64,000 nt of DNA from Crossaster papposus (taxonomy: Eukaryota > Echinodermata > Asteroidea > Velatida > Solasteridae), in the NCBI GenBank assembly GCA_037893245.1, contig JBAIAA010000433.1, positions 1 through 64,000 of the forward strand, given 5' to 3'. The notes below the pieces were generated by a model. The model had not been told where the DNA came from. It did no database searches and saw nothing but the letters and a program-made list of their open reading frames with translations. The translations under genes were made by a program, and so were the position numbers. The first letter of the stretch is position 1. Each line of letters starts with the position of its first letter. Shown piece after piece: positions 42,034 to 52,330 of this stretch.

Positions 42034-42645
42034 CTACAACAAATTCCATTTAGTCGGAGGATCCGTATATAAAATCAATTTACTATAGGGAGTGTTTTTG
42101 AGATATTGTTTTATGTCTTGCCTTTTATTATCCGGCACCACATCATTTTCGTCGAGGCAATTATCAAAACTTTTTTTGTCTTTGCAATAAAAAATAGCCA
42201 CCCATTGAGTCTGTTCGCGATAATCTTTTAAAACGCTGTTATATTTTTGAGTCAATAACCAACAACTGTAGTTATCGTGTCTACCGCTAAAGGCTAATTT
42301 AGATAACATGCAGCATCCTCCCTTGTGACCCTTTCGATATTTCATCGCTTGATAAGCGCTGCAGTCGTCGATTAAAAACAAAGTGTGCAAATCTTTAAAT
42401 TTCGTTCGATAAAAGTCTATGGCTTCGTTCATGTTCATATTTTCGGCGTCGAGGTCGCACGCGTAAACGTTTGGGTCGTTACAAAACCAAGGTCTCGCGT
42501 GATACGTTTTGTTGTTTGACAGAGTCGGACATATGATCACCAAGTATTTAAATTGGCCCGCGTATTCGTTTTCTAGCAAGTCTAACGCAAACTTTGTTTT
42601 GCCAGAGTTTGTTCTTCCGCATATTAAAGCGCAGTGCGGTGTCAT
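42034..42645 (-). CDS. Genome-packaging ATPase (FtsK/HerA type)
   Basis: ATG at 42645. Walker A GRTNSGKT (residues 10-17), Walker B LFLIDDC (about 89-95), and an Arg-rich sensor region (FSGRHDNYSCWLLTQKYN). About 203 residues, the usual size for Polinton packaging ATPases. It pumps the genome into the capsid in viruses of this lineage. Frame intact, no missing motif. Lies directly downstream of the capsid gene (30 bp apart), same strand. Confidence 0.92.
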   Translation of the reverse strand: MTPHCALICGRTNSGKTKFALDLLENEYAGQFKYLVIICPTLSNNKTYHARPWFCNDPNVYACDLDAENMNMNEAIDFYRTKFKDLHTLFLIDDCSAYQAMKYRKGHKGGCCMLSKLAFSGRHDNYSCWLLTQKYNSVLKDYREQTQWVAIFYCKDKKSFDNCLDENDVVPDNKRQDIKQYLKNTPYSKLILYTDPPTKWNLL

Positions 42646-42674
42646 GTCTTTTATAAATACGAGTTATTTTATTT

Positions 42675-43883
42675 TTAAAAGTTGAGGCTGCTCAAGCGAC
42701 CTCTTTGGATGTTAATTTGCGCGTCCATCACCAAAAAGACGTAACACTTTAGAGCGCCCGCGGTTTGAGCTTCGCGTTCCATCAATATAGAGATTCCTCC
42801 GCTTATATCGCCGATTTGTTTACCCGATCCTTGATTGTTATTGTCTTCCGTCGATCTCATATCTAACCAAAGTCCGTATCTTCTCAAAAAATAATCGCCG
42901 ATATCCATCCCCGTCAACCCTAAATCTTTACACACCCCCGCCCCCAATTCTGTAAACGAGTCTCCAAAGAACTTGTTGATTTCTTCCCAGTGTTGATATT
43001 TTTTGAGACCCGAACTGTAGAGTTGATTAGGTTTTCCTTCTATCGTCACGCTAACTTTGTCTATCTTTGGGTTATAAAATAGTTCGGGGGTTTTCGTAGT
43101 CGGTTCTTTAAACAAAAACAATATACCCTTGAGACTTTTAACCGCTACGTTTAAATTAAAGTTCCAAACGGTTTCCGATTTATCGATAGATCTTACTTCG
43201 TGTCTCTGAATCCTATCGAACAAAAACTGCGTCTTTTGAGCTAAGATTTGAGCTAAATGTTTGTTAGAAACGATCTCGTATTCTAGCGCCAAGTTGTAGA
43301 CGCGATAACTCGCTTCGGCGTCGGTAGAATTTACGACTTTTGCATAATCGTTAAAAGTAAGTTCGTAAGACAGTTGGTCGTTTAGAGCGGATGGATAAAA
43401 CGGTTGATGATCCGTGAGCATTTCAAAGTCTAGAGGTATACAAAATCTGTTTCCAAAGGCATCCGCTATCCCTTTGTCTTTTCCACTATTTGCACCGGCA
43501 ACCGCGTTACCGGTACCCACGCGCAGGCTCGATATGTTGGCAATCTCGTTTCCAGCGTAGTGATCTACGATACCTTTGGGTAACCAAAGATCTTTACAAA
43601 TGTTATAAACGTCGGCGTCGGTCAAGTTTACGATCTCTCGACCACCGATACATATTCTTATTTGTTTTACGAGATTTCGTCCTAGATTTTTAAACAGACT
43701 TCGATCGGCATCGTCGTCCGAGGTTAGATCGATATTAAAAGCTAGTTTCGCCGAACCGGGGACGATCACGTCGTCGGCGCTCAACGACGGAAACTTGACT
43801 ATTAATTTGTCGTTCGCGTCGATCGTGCTAGGATTGTGAGTTAATACAATCGTCTGGCGGTTGCCTTTTATACCCCGAGGATT
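42675..43883 (-). pseudogene. Major capsid protein, double jelly roll (hexon-like), N-terminus damaged
   Basis: Main frame 43784-42675 is 369 codons; it is open further up to 43883, where TAA (43884-43886) interrupts it, with no ATG in between. Recognisable capsid segments: NPSTIDANDKLIVKFPS near 43830, VIVPGSAKLAFNI, GNRFCIPLDFEML and YGLWLDMRSTEDNN. These match Polinton/adintovirus capsid proteins. The in-frame stop suggests a point mutation near the start; the body is intact. Confidence 0.85.
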
Positions 43884-43977
43884 TTAAGGCGTCTGTGCGG
43901 ATTTAGTTTGTTTCCGTAAGTCTCGTTAATTTTTATAGTAACGTTTTATTTTTTTATTTTTTTAACTTTTTTTAAAA

Positions 43978-44694
43978 TGCAGTCGCACACTCTCGTCATG
44001 ACCAAAAAAGAGCAGACTTTTGAGCTACCTCAACCCAAAGATAACGTCGGGGGCGACCGTCGCATTAAGTTAAGTAGCGTCATTTTAGACGTGGGTTTTT
44101 AAAAACGTCGAAAAAGTAGAGATGATACAATATAATCAATATAGTATTGGTGTTTCTAATTCATTAGTTAACAAAATTGATATCACGCCCGGTCGATGGA
44201 ATCTTTATTCTTTAGAAGATCGTTTTAAAGATGATATTAAACCTATGACCATTACTCCGATAAACGATAAACTATTTTATTTGTCATTGGCGACCTCAGA
44301 GTCTTTCGCGCATATAAATCTATCGAGTAATCTATCTAAACTTTTAGGTTTACCTAGGGGTTGGCTCTACAGCGTCGGTGATTTAACTGAATATTATTTT
44401 GGAAAATTTAACATAAATCTTTACAGCGCGTTTTTTTTACATTGCGAAGAACTGTCTACGCATTCAAATTTTGTTAACGGAAAACAAACTAATCTTTTAG
44501 AGAGTATACCTTTATCGGGCGATGCAGCTCGTTCAAACAATCCCCAAGATCCAATTTACGTCAAATACGACAATTCTCCGAAAGACTTAGTAACCGATAA
44601 AATAAACAGCCTCAAGTTTTCGTTAAAAAACGGTCTTGGCGAGATAATCGATAATAGAGGTAAAGATATAATTTTAAACGTAAAAATATTTTAG
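43978..44694 (+). pseudogene. Minor-capsid/penton-like protein, copy 1, broken
   Basis: ATG at 43978 gives 41 codons (MQSHTLVMTKKEQTFELPQP) ending in TAA at 44099; the rest lies in 44122-44694. Its parts align well with the intact copy at 44708. A deletion and frameshift removed about 50 residues after VILDVGF. C-terminal FSLKNGLGEIIDNR resembles the last strands of Polinton jelly-roll minor capsid proteins; the penton call is tentative. Confidence 0.6.
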
Positions 44695-44707
44695 TTACTT
44701 TTGTAAA

Positions 44708-45415
44708 ATGCAGTCTCATACGTTCGTCATGACGGATAACGAGCAGACCTTTGAACTATCGCGACCTATAGATAACGTCGGGGGTGACCGTCGCATAAAG
44801 TTAAACAACTTTGTGTTAGACTTGAGTTTTTATAACCTCGAAAAAAAAGCGTCGATAATTTGGGAAAGTTTTACGGGCGATATCGATGATCTTACGCCTC
44901 TTCAAATTGACGATCGTGAAAAAATTGACATTTCTCCGGATAGGTGGAATCTTCATTCTTTTGAATATCATCTAAAAGATTTTCACGATATATCTATAGA
45001 GTCCTTATCCGATGGACTGTTTTATATATCCATTCCCAACCAAAATCGCATAAAACTATCGAGTAATCTATCTAAACTTTTAGGTTTACCCAGGGGTTGG
45101 CTCAATGCCGGTAATCATTATGGAAAATTTAGCCTAAATCTATACAACGCGGTCTTTCTACATTGCAAAGAACTGTCTACGCATTCAAATTATTTTAGCG
45201 GAAAACAAACTAACCTGTTGGAGAGTATACCCGTACACGGTGATGCCGCTCGTTCAAACAATCCTCAAGATCCAATTTATATCAACTATAACAAGTGTTC
45301 GAAAGAGTTGGTAGCTGGCAAAATAAACAGCCTCACGTTTTCTTTGAAAAACGGTCTTGGCGAGATAATCGATAATAGAGATAAAGAGATAATTGTTAAC
45401 GTAGAAATATTTTAG
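44708..45415 (+). CDS. Minor-capsid/penton-like protein, copy 2
   Basis: 235 codons, intact, 13 bp after copy 1's stop. Beta-rich with LPRGWLNAGNHYGKFSLNLY, AVFLHCKELSTHSNYFSG and NSLTFSLKNGLGEIIDN. Similar-layout proteins in Polintons are thought to form capsid vertices; assignment is by resemblance only, a fibre-type protein is the alternative. Divergent from the capsid gene, sharing its promoter region with copy 1. Confidence 0.6.
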   Translation: MQSHTFVMTDNEQTFELSRPIDNVGGDRRIKLNNFVLDLSFYNLEKKASIIWESFTGDIDDLTPLQIDDREKIDISPDRWNLHSFEYHLKDFHDISIESLSDGLFYISIPNQNRIKLSSNLSKLLGLPRGWLNAGNHYGKFSLNLYNAVFLHCKELSTHSNYFSGKQTNLLESIPVHGDAARSNNPQDPIYINYNKCSKELVAGKINSLTFSLKNGLGEIIDNRDKEIIVNVEIF

Positions 45416-45430
45416 TTTCGTCTTAATAAA

Positions 45431-46057
45431 ATGACGACTAGTATTTACCCCGATCTAAAAAGTACCATCGAAGATGATGATAGTACGAGGGTGTTTCGAT
45501 TGCAAAAGATCGACAAAGTTCAAAAAGATATATTGACGCAACGAGAACAGCGAAGCGCGTTGTGTAAAAAATATGGCAAGTTAATTACGACATTGTCTAC
45601 TACGGAAACCCTAGCCGAGATGGGTGGTGTGATTTGTGGGGGTTTGGGAATCGCGGCTATGAGCGGCGTCATTACGTCACCCGTTGGTTTAGCGTTAGAG
45701 GGAGTAGCCATTAGTTTTGGTTGCGCCGCGTTCGTATTGAAATATTTTAGCAAACGATTTAGACATAAAGTTAAAAAACACGACGAGATTAGAGTCTTGG
45801 CCGAGGCTAAACTCAACAGCGTAAGAGATCTTATTTCTAAAGCTATTACGGACGGTGATATATCCCACGAAGAGTACGCTTTGATATTAAAGGAATTGCG
45901 GCAATTTAACGATATGAAAGAGGCCATCAGGTCCGGCAGCAAGCTGTCAGAAAAAAAAGATTCGAGCGGTATGGAATCCGAGATTAAAAGACGCGTGGAA
46001 GAGTTGGTGTCAAAAGAAAAAAAAGGTCTTATCGAAAAACTTACAGCTTCGCGATAA
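45431..46057 (+). CDS. Conserved Polinton hypothetical protein, 208 aa
   Basis: ATG at 45431, 15 bp after the previous stop. A helical N-terminus, two hydrophobic segments (GGVICGGLGIAAMSGVI, GLALEGVAISFGCAAFVL), then a long charged helix (KHDEIRVLAEAKLNSVRDLI, ISHEEYALILKELR). Its kind is frequent in marine invertebrate Polintons; role unknown. The last about 27 codons lie inside the right terminal repeat, so the left repeat holds an inverted copy of this 3' end. Confidence 0.7.
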   Translation: MTTSIYPDLKSTIEDDDSTRVFRLQKIDKVQKDILTQREQRSALCKKYGKLITTLSTTETLAEMGGVICGGLGIAAMSGVITSPVGLALEGVAISFGCAAFVLKYFSKRFRHKVKKHDEIRVLAEAKLNSVRDLISKAITDGDISHEEYALILKELRQFNDMKEAIRSGSKLSEKKDSSGMESEIKRRVEELVSKEKKGLIEKLTASR

Positions 46058-46272
46058 ATACAATTTATTTCGATCAGCCTCCTCCTTACGCAGCAACACC
46101 ATCGGCGCCTTTAGACTCGTTTTAAGCGTTTTAAAAAAAGCGAGAAAATCAATTTGGTCTAGAACCTGTCGGTTTCATACTACTCTTAAATTTCGAGCGT
46201 TTAAAAAAAGGCACTCTTTTTGAGTGCCTTTTTTTTTTGGATTTAGTCTAGGATCGCTATATCCCTACTACT
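45976..46272. repeat. Polinton right terminal inverted repeat
   Basis: Reverse complement of 29342-29636; ends CTATATCCCTACTACT. Followed directly by CCTAA (46273-46277). Confidence 0.9.
46203..46235. terminator. Hairpin in the right terminal repeat
   Basis: AAAAAAAGGCACTC, loop TTTTT, GAGTGCC and a T run: the mirror of 29377-29409, 146 bp downstream of the last plus-strand gene, in the position of a transcription-end signal. Confidence 0.6.
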
Positions 46273-46424
46273 CCTAACATATCACTATGTTTCTTCATGC
46301 CAGCCTGGAAGTACCGTAGCTATGCATATTTACAATTGGTGTTCGCCAACATAAATATGGCTGGTGATGAATACATGTACATGTATACCTTTCAATACTT
46401 AGTGAGGGGTACAAGACACTTTGT

Positions 46425-46720
46425 CTACTCATCATCATCAATGTCACTTTTACTTTCTTCATCGCTGGACAGGCATTGGGTGCCTTGGGTGATGGTGTTG
46501 TCGCAATTGCTGCAAAAACACAAGTCAGTGCACGGCAATTTGCCAGCCACACAGGAACAAATTCTTGAGGTGCAACGTACCTTCTTGCACTTGCAAGAAC
46601 TATTTTGAAGGACACTTTGAGGAGCCACAGGCAAAGAATTCTACTTAAATACAAGGTTCTCCCCTTCCCAACCATGGCCAACTGGACTGGGAGGCTGCAC
46701 TCTCACTTCCAGACAGCGCC
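46425..46720 (-). pseudogene. CXC-domain fragment of the same repeat family as 1-8 kb
   Basis: On the minus strand, SCKCKKVRCTSRICSCVAGK and CTDLCFCSNC form a complete tesmin/TSO1-like CXC repeat, followed by an acidic tail (DEESKSDIDDDE) and stop at 46425. APQSVLQ upstream is the usual lead-in for this family. Only this 3' end is present. Confidence 0.6.
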
Positions 46721-47919
46721 TATACAAATCTGCTTGATATGATGCTCGTGTGGTATGTAGTTAGAGGGCATCTTTATTTGGAGGGAGACCTTCAATCCGG
46801 ATTAGTTCATCATTGAGTAGTTGAGCAGCTTTGAGTAGTTGAGCAGCTTTGAGAAGTTGTCCACCCGAAAAATATTACGAACAAAAATCTTTGTTCACAT
46901 TGGTTTCAACAATTATGTGGAAATGGCTTTCAATTTGATGTGACAATGGATGGTGGTACATGTATAACACTGTAGATGACTACCCTTTTCATATTCACAG
47001 TTAGTCAGTGGCTACTTTTCCCGCGTTTTTTGTGGCTGCTGGATTTATTTGTCCTTCTTGCATATGAAGCACTCCACTGGTAGCACATGCCTGGACCGTT
47101 GCTCCTTCTCGATAGCACGCCTTTTTTTACGGGGGATTACCGCTTCTCCTTCATAATCACTTCTTCCACTGGTTGAACTCTTCTCCATTCTTGCCTTGGC
47201 TCTCTTTATTTTAAAAACATTGCAGAATCTGTTGAAATGAGAAATGAAATGTAGGAATGGATATTAACAATAACAAGATACTTCACTCGTACCCCTGGGA
47301 AAATACCAAAGAAATGTCAATTTTAGGCCTTAACTCGAGTCACTAAAACCACACATTTGCTCAATTTGACTCTTTAATTTAATTACCTGGCCAAAAGCAT
47401 ATGTATTTATGTGCATGTCAGGAGGGAGTACAGGAGAAAAAAAATAACAGACCGGTGAACAGTCTTATAAACAAATTTAAAAGTATTTTTCAAAAGTGTT
47501 ATTCAGTTGTGTATAGGCAATGCCATTTTGCTGCATATTGTTCAGCTATAGCGCAGCAAATGCAAAATAACAAATTATTCCATGCTCGCAGAATCTGTTA
47601 TGATTGGATGTTTTGCATTGCTTCGTTTTCAATTACCAGGCAACAGGGTACTTCATTTGGACTTGAATTGTGGTTTTTTTAGAGACTCAAACAACGTAGC
47701 CAGATGATTTTAGGCGTGTGTTTCCAAGTGGTGGTGTACTTTACAATTACAAAGACTGATTGCATAAAACAATTAAACATCATCCCACCTGCATGACCTG
47801 CCCACTCTCAGACTGAACCTATAACTAAGCTGTTACAGGGTATATGATTGCTCCCCAAACAAAAACTTTTAGACATTGGCCAGAAAACCCAAACAAAAGA
47901 GGGCGCTGTTGTTCTGAGC
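46721..47919. other. Noncoding, no recognised feature
   Basis: AT-rich; a short tandem TTGAGTAGTTGAGCAGCT word near 46815-46850. No gene. Confidence 0.5.
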
Positions 47920-47984
47920 ATCAGTACAGTGAACTTAAGAAATAAAGTCGTTGTTCTGTTGTTCAGGCCAAATAAATGCTGATT
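47920..47984. repeat. 65-bp direct repeat, left copy
   Basis: Starts ATCAGTACAGTGAACTTAAG, identical to 48924-48988. It is followed by ATGCCACAGGTATGTG, which resembles a splice donor. Confidence 0.95.
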
Positions 47985-48923
47985 ATGCCACAGGTATGTG
48001 CAAACGTTCTTATTGTTATTAATGTATTCTTAAAACATCATAGAGGATTTTAACATACAAGTTGAAGTGTAGAATTGAGAGGATTGAAAGGATTGGAAAC
48101 TGTAAACTTTGACTTGTAAACTTTGTAATCTTGTAATGTAAGTGTAACGATGCAGGTGAGAGAGGTTTAGCTTATGCATTGCACATGTTATTCCATGTAG
48201 GTAAAAATGGAACAATCATCTCTCCTAAAGCGCGGAAAGTTGCATTTAAAAGGTGAAAGTCACTGACATTACATTGATCAGGATTGTTGATGGAAACTTG
48301 AGTTTGGAAAGTGTTTACCATGTTAGTTGTTATACCCATGCAAATGTATTATGAAGTGAGATACATGTAATTTTGTAGACAAGGTACTTTGATTCTGACC
48401 TGTACATGGTCCCAGGATATGGTAGATATTTGTCAAGTTACATGGGTTTAAATTTATAGATTGTTCCTTCAGAGTTGTGCACTGAAAGTAATAAGTGTAC
48501 ATGGTTGCATCCAAAGTTCGTTTCTCAAAAACTTGTTATGTTAGAGTTACAACGTGCCTGCATATTTTAAAGAATTGATTGACATGCACATATACATGTT
48601 TACTGAATTTAAGGAAACCTCACAAAATCAGCTCCATTCGAGCCAGTTTAGGTTGATCATGTACATTACTGGACCTGATTTTAACATGCAGTCATTAGGG
48701 CCTCAAATAAAGAAAGTTGCGTTTTTCAGATATAAGATTAGGAAGTACATGTACTCTACCTTCTCAAATACTAAAACAGCTAACATTACCTGGCATATTT
48801 AAACTTACCTGTTGATTGAGTTGTGATAACTAGGCATTGACTTCATGAATACCCATGTTGCTAGGGCTAGAAACCAGACTATTAGAAAATAAACCTTGCA
48901 AACCCACGAACGTTATGTTTTTA
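47985..48923. other. Sequence between the 65-bp repeats
   Basis: AT-rich, no coding region or array recognised. Confidence 0.5.
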
Positions 48924-48988
48924 ATCAGTACAGTGAACTTAAGAAATAAAGTCGTTGTTCTGTTGTTCAGGCCAAATAAATGCTGATT
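48924..48988. repeat. 65-bp direct repeat, right copy
   Basis: Identical to 47920-47984. After 17 extra bases TTATGCCACAG recurs, then GAACTGGCACCC. The arrangement recalls LTRs of a small non-autonomous retroelement, but no polypurine tract or primer site is convincing. Confidence 0.95.
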
Positions 48989-49657
48989 GTCACCGTCATT
49001 TTATTATGCCACAGAGAACGAACTGGCACCCCCGTACCCACTAGGGAATCGGAACCCGGGTAACAAAGCCAATTAAATATATTGTGTTACTGTGAGCAAT
49101 GAATTGTGGGACAGAAAAACAAACCCATGACTATGAGACTAGGACGATGTGAAGTGTTTTGTTTATACTAAGAACAATCATGAGACAGTAGAGCAAGAGG
49201 CTAGTTTACACATGCGCGATTTAAATGTCAATAGCTTTTATTATTTTATGCCATCAATAATATTTTGAACAAAAGAAACAAAATGATTATTTATAAATAT
49301 TTATAAATTTGCATAAATAGTTAATCCCTGCCGCGTAATATATTTATTTCTATATTTGGGTATATTATTATTATTTAACTTTTTAGAAAAATTTATTTTG
49401 GTGATTCTACTTACACATCCTTACTTCAATAACATTTTCTAAAGCATATTATAAGTGACTGAATAATTATGTGAACATAGTGGATATCCAAAATTACAAC
49501 TTCGTGAACCCATAAATGTTTGCACATTAGGGGGCCTACACTGTCTCCAGATATCATCAAGTAGTCAGTATTGGTGAGCTTTAAATTCAGCAAGTTGCTT
49601 ACTGGCACAGTTATCATTTCAAAACCTTATTGAAAATGATATGAACAATGATAACAG
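48989..49657. other. Noncoding, AT-rich
   Basis: No gene recognised. Confidence 0.5.
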
Positions 49658-49712
49658 TGTGATATTTAGCCCAGCAAACGAAAACTGGGGAAAAGTTTGT
49701 CCATAAATTGGG

Positions 49713-50724
49713 CTAAAAGGGTTGCCTAAGGTTAAGGCACCCTTGTAGCGGAGCTTTGGGCGACCACGGGGGCGAGGAGCATGAGCCAACTCCCCAATGA
49801 AGATGTCCTTCGACCATCCTCCTGAAATGGAAAGCGTTCAGTCGACGTTCCTGGTGGCGATAGGTCGGCCATGACTCACTACAGTAGAGTAGCACACTCA
49901 ACACACAGGACACACAGATACAGATCTTTAACTTGATGGAGAGAGCCCGGTTGTCTCAAACATGAGAACGGAGTCGGCCAAAGGTGGTTGCAGCCCTACC
50001 TATTCTGGAGTTAAATTCGGCATCCAGGGAGTTGGTGCTGGTAACTGTGGAACCCAGATACTGACATTTATTGACCACGCTTAGAGCTGTGCCATTGATG
50101 TAGATCTCAGGCGGGGGACCAGGGCCCTTTGATAGTAACACTGTCTTGCCAAGGCTGATGGTCATGCCAAAGTCCGAGCATGCATTGGCAAATGAGTTGC
50201 ATAAATCTTGAAGTTCATCTACGGAGTGGGCAACAATGGCAGCATCATCAGCATACAGGAGCTCCGGGATGAGAACATGCCTAACTTTCGTCCTGGCACG
50301 GAGACGGGACAGGTCAAAGAAATTCCCCGAGCTACGAGTGTAAAGCATGATGCCAGAAGGTTCAGGAAATGCACAGTGTATTAAGGCAGAGAAGAATATC
50401 CCAAACAGGGTAGGGGCTAGGGCACATCCATGCTTGACACCCCGGCAAACTTCACAAACTAACAGATCTTGTGCCGTTAAACTGAACTGTAGCGTGCATG
50501 GCTTGTCGTTTATGGAAGCACATCAGGATAGACAGTAGCCTATTTGGGCAGCCCAAACGCCTTAGGATGAAAAACAGCCCTGAACGACTCAAGTTGTCAA
50601 ATGCCTTAGTCAAGTCGATGAAGACTATGTACAGGGGTCGCCGCAAGTTGGCACTGTCCTGGAACCAGTCGGGTAGCTTTCGTGAGCAGCGACCGAAGGC
50701 AGTCATAGCACTGTTGTAGACCAC
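49713..50724 (-). pseudogene. LINE reverse transcriptase, broken
   Basis: LYIVFIDLTKAFDNLSR (motif A), a frame break near 50450, then ELLYADDAAIVAHS (catalytic YADD), CQYLGSTVT and SRIGRAATTFGRL. The last piece has SVLLYCSESWPTYRHQERRL followed by a deletion, and reads into the usual DIFIGELAHAPRPRGRPKL tail in another frame. Catalytic Asp residues are present, but the gene is fragmented. Confidence 0.78.
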
Positions 50725-50831
50725 AGAACGAAACCTTGATCAAGCACCTTCAGGGTTGGTAGAGATGGGTGCTGAACTGTAATTACCACAAAGAATTTCT
50801 TGGTACGTAGTAACATGACTGATATCGTGAG

Positions 50832-51808
50832 TCAGGACAGTATTAATAGCAGGCAATGGTCTGGGCGTTGCACGGTGGAACTGCTTAGGTAGTAAACAAA
50901 GCTTGCAGTGAACGAGGGGGAGGTCGGTGTTGCAGTCAGCAGAATGCATGCTACGGCAGTGAATGGTATCGCGTAGCTGTCTCTGCCTGACAATGATGTG
51001 GTCCAGTTGGTGCCAGTGGTGTGAACGAGGATGTATCCAGGTAACCTTGGAGCAAACAGAGCCTGTAAAAAGGTGTTAGCTATGCAAAGGTTGTACGAGG
51101 CACAGAACTCAAAGAGACGTTGACCATTGTCGTTCATTTTCCAAACACCATGCGGGCCAATTACATTCTTCCACGCACTGCAGTCAAAACCAATGCGGGC
51201 ATTACAATCTCCGAGAAGGATGACACTATCACCAGCAGGGGTACTGTGCAGCAACTCACAGAAGTCAGGGTTGGTGCATAGGCGGATATCAATGTGATAT
51301 GGCCAGTGCTGAGACGCATACGCACGGACATAAGGCGAGGGGAGATTGCGACAGGTTGTTGAATGCTAGGCCTCGCATCATCCGTGTAACCGCTCCAGAA
51401 GAAGTTTTCCTCACGAATAAAGCCACAGCCTGTAAGCCAGGTTTCGCTGAGAGCTGCAACACTTATGCCAAGACGAGTAAGTTCAAGGTCAACCACTGCT
51501 GACTTTCTTGGCGAGGAGGAGTGACTGTCTGTATGAACACTAAGAGAACGAACATTCCAGCAAGCTAAGGCTATATAGGCAGTAGCAGGATATTGACCCG
51601 GTCGCGCCTGCCTGAAACACGAATCTTGCCGAGCAACGGAAGCCCCCACAGAGGATGGCTCTCGCATTGCTGGTAGCTGATTATAATTGCGAACCATCTT
51701 GATAAGTAGACGCCGAGCGCCGAGGCAGAGGGGATAAGGGAGCGAGTGCTTGCCTAGGACAGACGCTCTTCTCTGGGCCTGAACATCATTAGGTCCAGCG
51801 AAACGCAA
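50832..51808 (-). pseudogene. LINE apurinic-like endonuclease
   Basis: LALACWNVRSLS (N-terminal Asn), VAALSETWLTG (catalytic Glu box), HITLISAYAPTL, then after a frameshift near 51250 SVILLGDCNARIGFD (Asp/Asn box) and KMNDNGQRLFEFC. These are the APE endonuclease landmarks, which nick target DNA. The expected closing segment (W..RS..H..D) is scrambled after 51050. Not functional. Confidence 0.75.
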
Positions 51809-52029
51809 AAAAGCGTGACAGCAGGAATGAATGGAGGCTGCCCCGCAGTGGCAAACTAACTATGCCTGTTGTCCAACAGCCGTTGACTCAAATTTTACTG
51901 AGCCCATCCGCTTGCCAGTCGGCTACAACATGCCTATAGCAAACAATTGAATATGCCATGATTGTAGCTGCCAATCCTTGCTGCCGAGCTGACAAGATGT
52001 GGACTAAGATAATAGCCCACTAAGTAGAC

Positions 52030-52215
52030 TGCCAGCCAGGGCTAACGAGCTCTACAAGCCCGGGTTTGTGATCAGAGTATTCCTTATCCTAGACAGACAG
52101 CCGACCTAGGCTGACGAGTTCTGCCTACCCGGGTTTGCGATCAGAGTTTTGCCTCTCCCAGGAGGACTGCGACCCAAGCTAACGAGCTCCACATGCCCGG
52201 AGCACCTGGTTATAG
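52030..52215. repeat. Three diverged tandem units in the LINE 5' region
   Basis: GGGCTAACGAGCTCTACAAG, AGGCTGACGAGTTCTGCCTA and AAGCTAACGAGCTCCACATG, each followed by a CCCGGGTTTG(T/C)GATCAGAGT-type word (third truncated), about 70 bp apart. Probably 5' UTR repeats of the LINE. Confidence 0.75.
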
Positions 52216-52330
52216 CGCCAGGGACCACTTGCATCCTCTGTCGTTCAGTCAGAACAGGGTCGGCACGAGAAGCCAGACATTAGGACTTGGTTAGGAGAGG
52301 CTAATGGTGAGACGCTGTGCTATGTAATGG

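Larger units (their letters stand above)
29342..46272. mobile_element. Polinton/Maverick (adintovirus-like) provirus, degenerate
   Basis: 16.9 kb with about 295-bp terminal inverted repeats and CCTAA duplicated at the target. It encodes protein-primed PolB, an rve integrase, an FtsK/HerA-type packaging ATPase, a double-jelly-roll capsid protein and about a dozen small proteins, the recognised Polinton set. Base use is clearly more AT-rich than the flanks. Damage: insertion and frameshifts in PolB, a frameshift in the integrase, lost starts in the capsid and other genes, a broken minor-capsid-like gene. No adenain-like protease was recognised in any frame I examined. Confidence 0.95.
49717..52330 (-). 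mobile_element. APE-type non-LTR retrotransposon, minus strand, degenerate
   Basis: Minus-strand pieces in order: endonuclease (51808-51161), its continuation (51254-50832), RT (50724-50452, 50348-49956) and C-terminus (49913-49713). Several frameshifts separate them. The endonuclease and 'KMNDNGQRLFEFCASYNLCI' style sequence are shared by LINE copies widely annotated in marine invertebrates; the clade is not resolved. Confidence 0.8.

Noticed and set aside
47920..48988. LTR retrotransposon
   Set aside because: Only 65 bp are shared, no polypurine tract, no gag/pol, and flanks of the copies differ.
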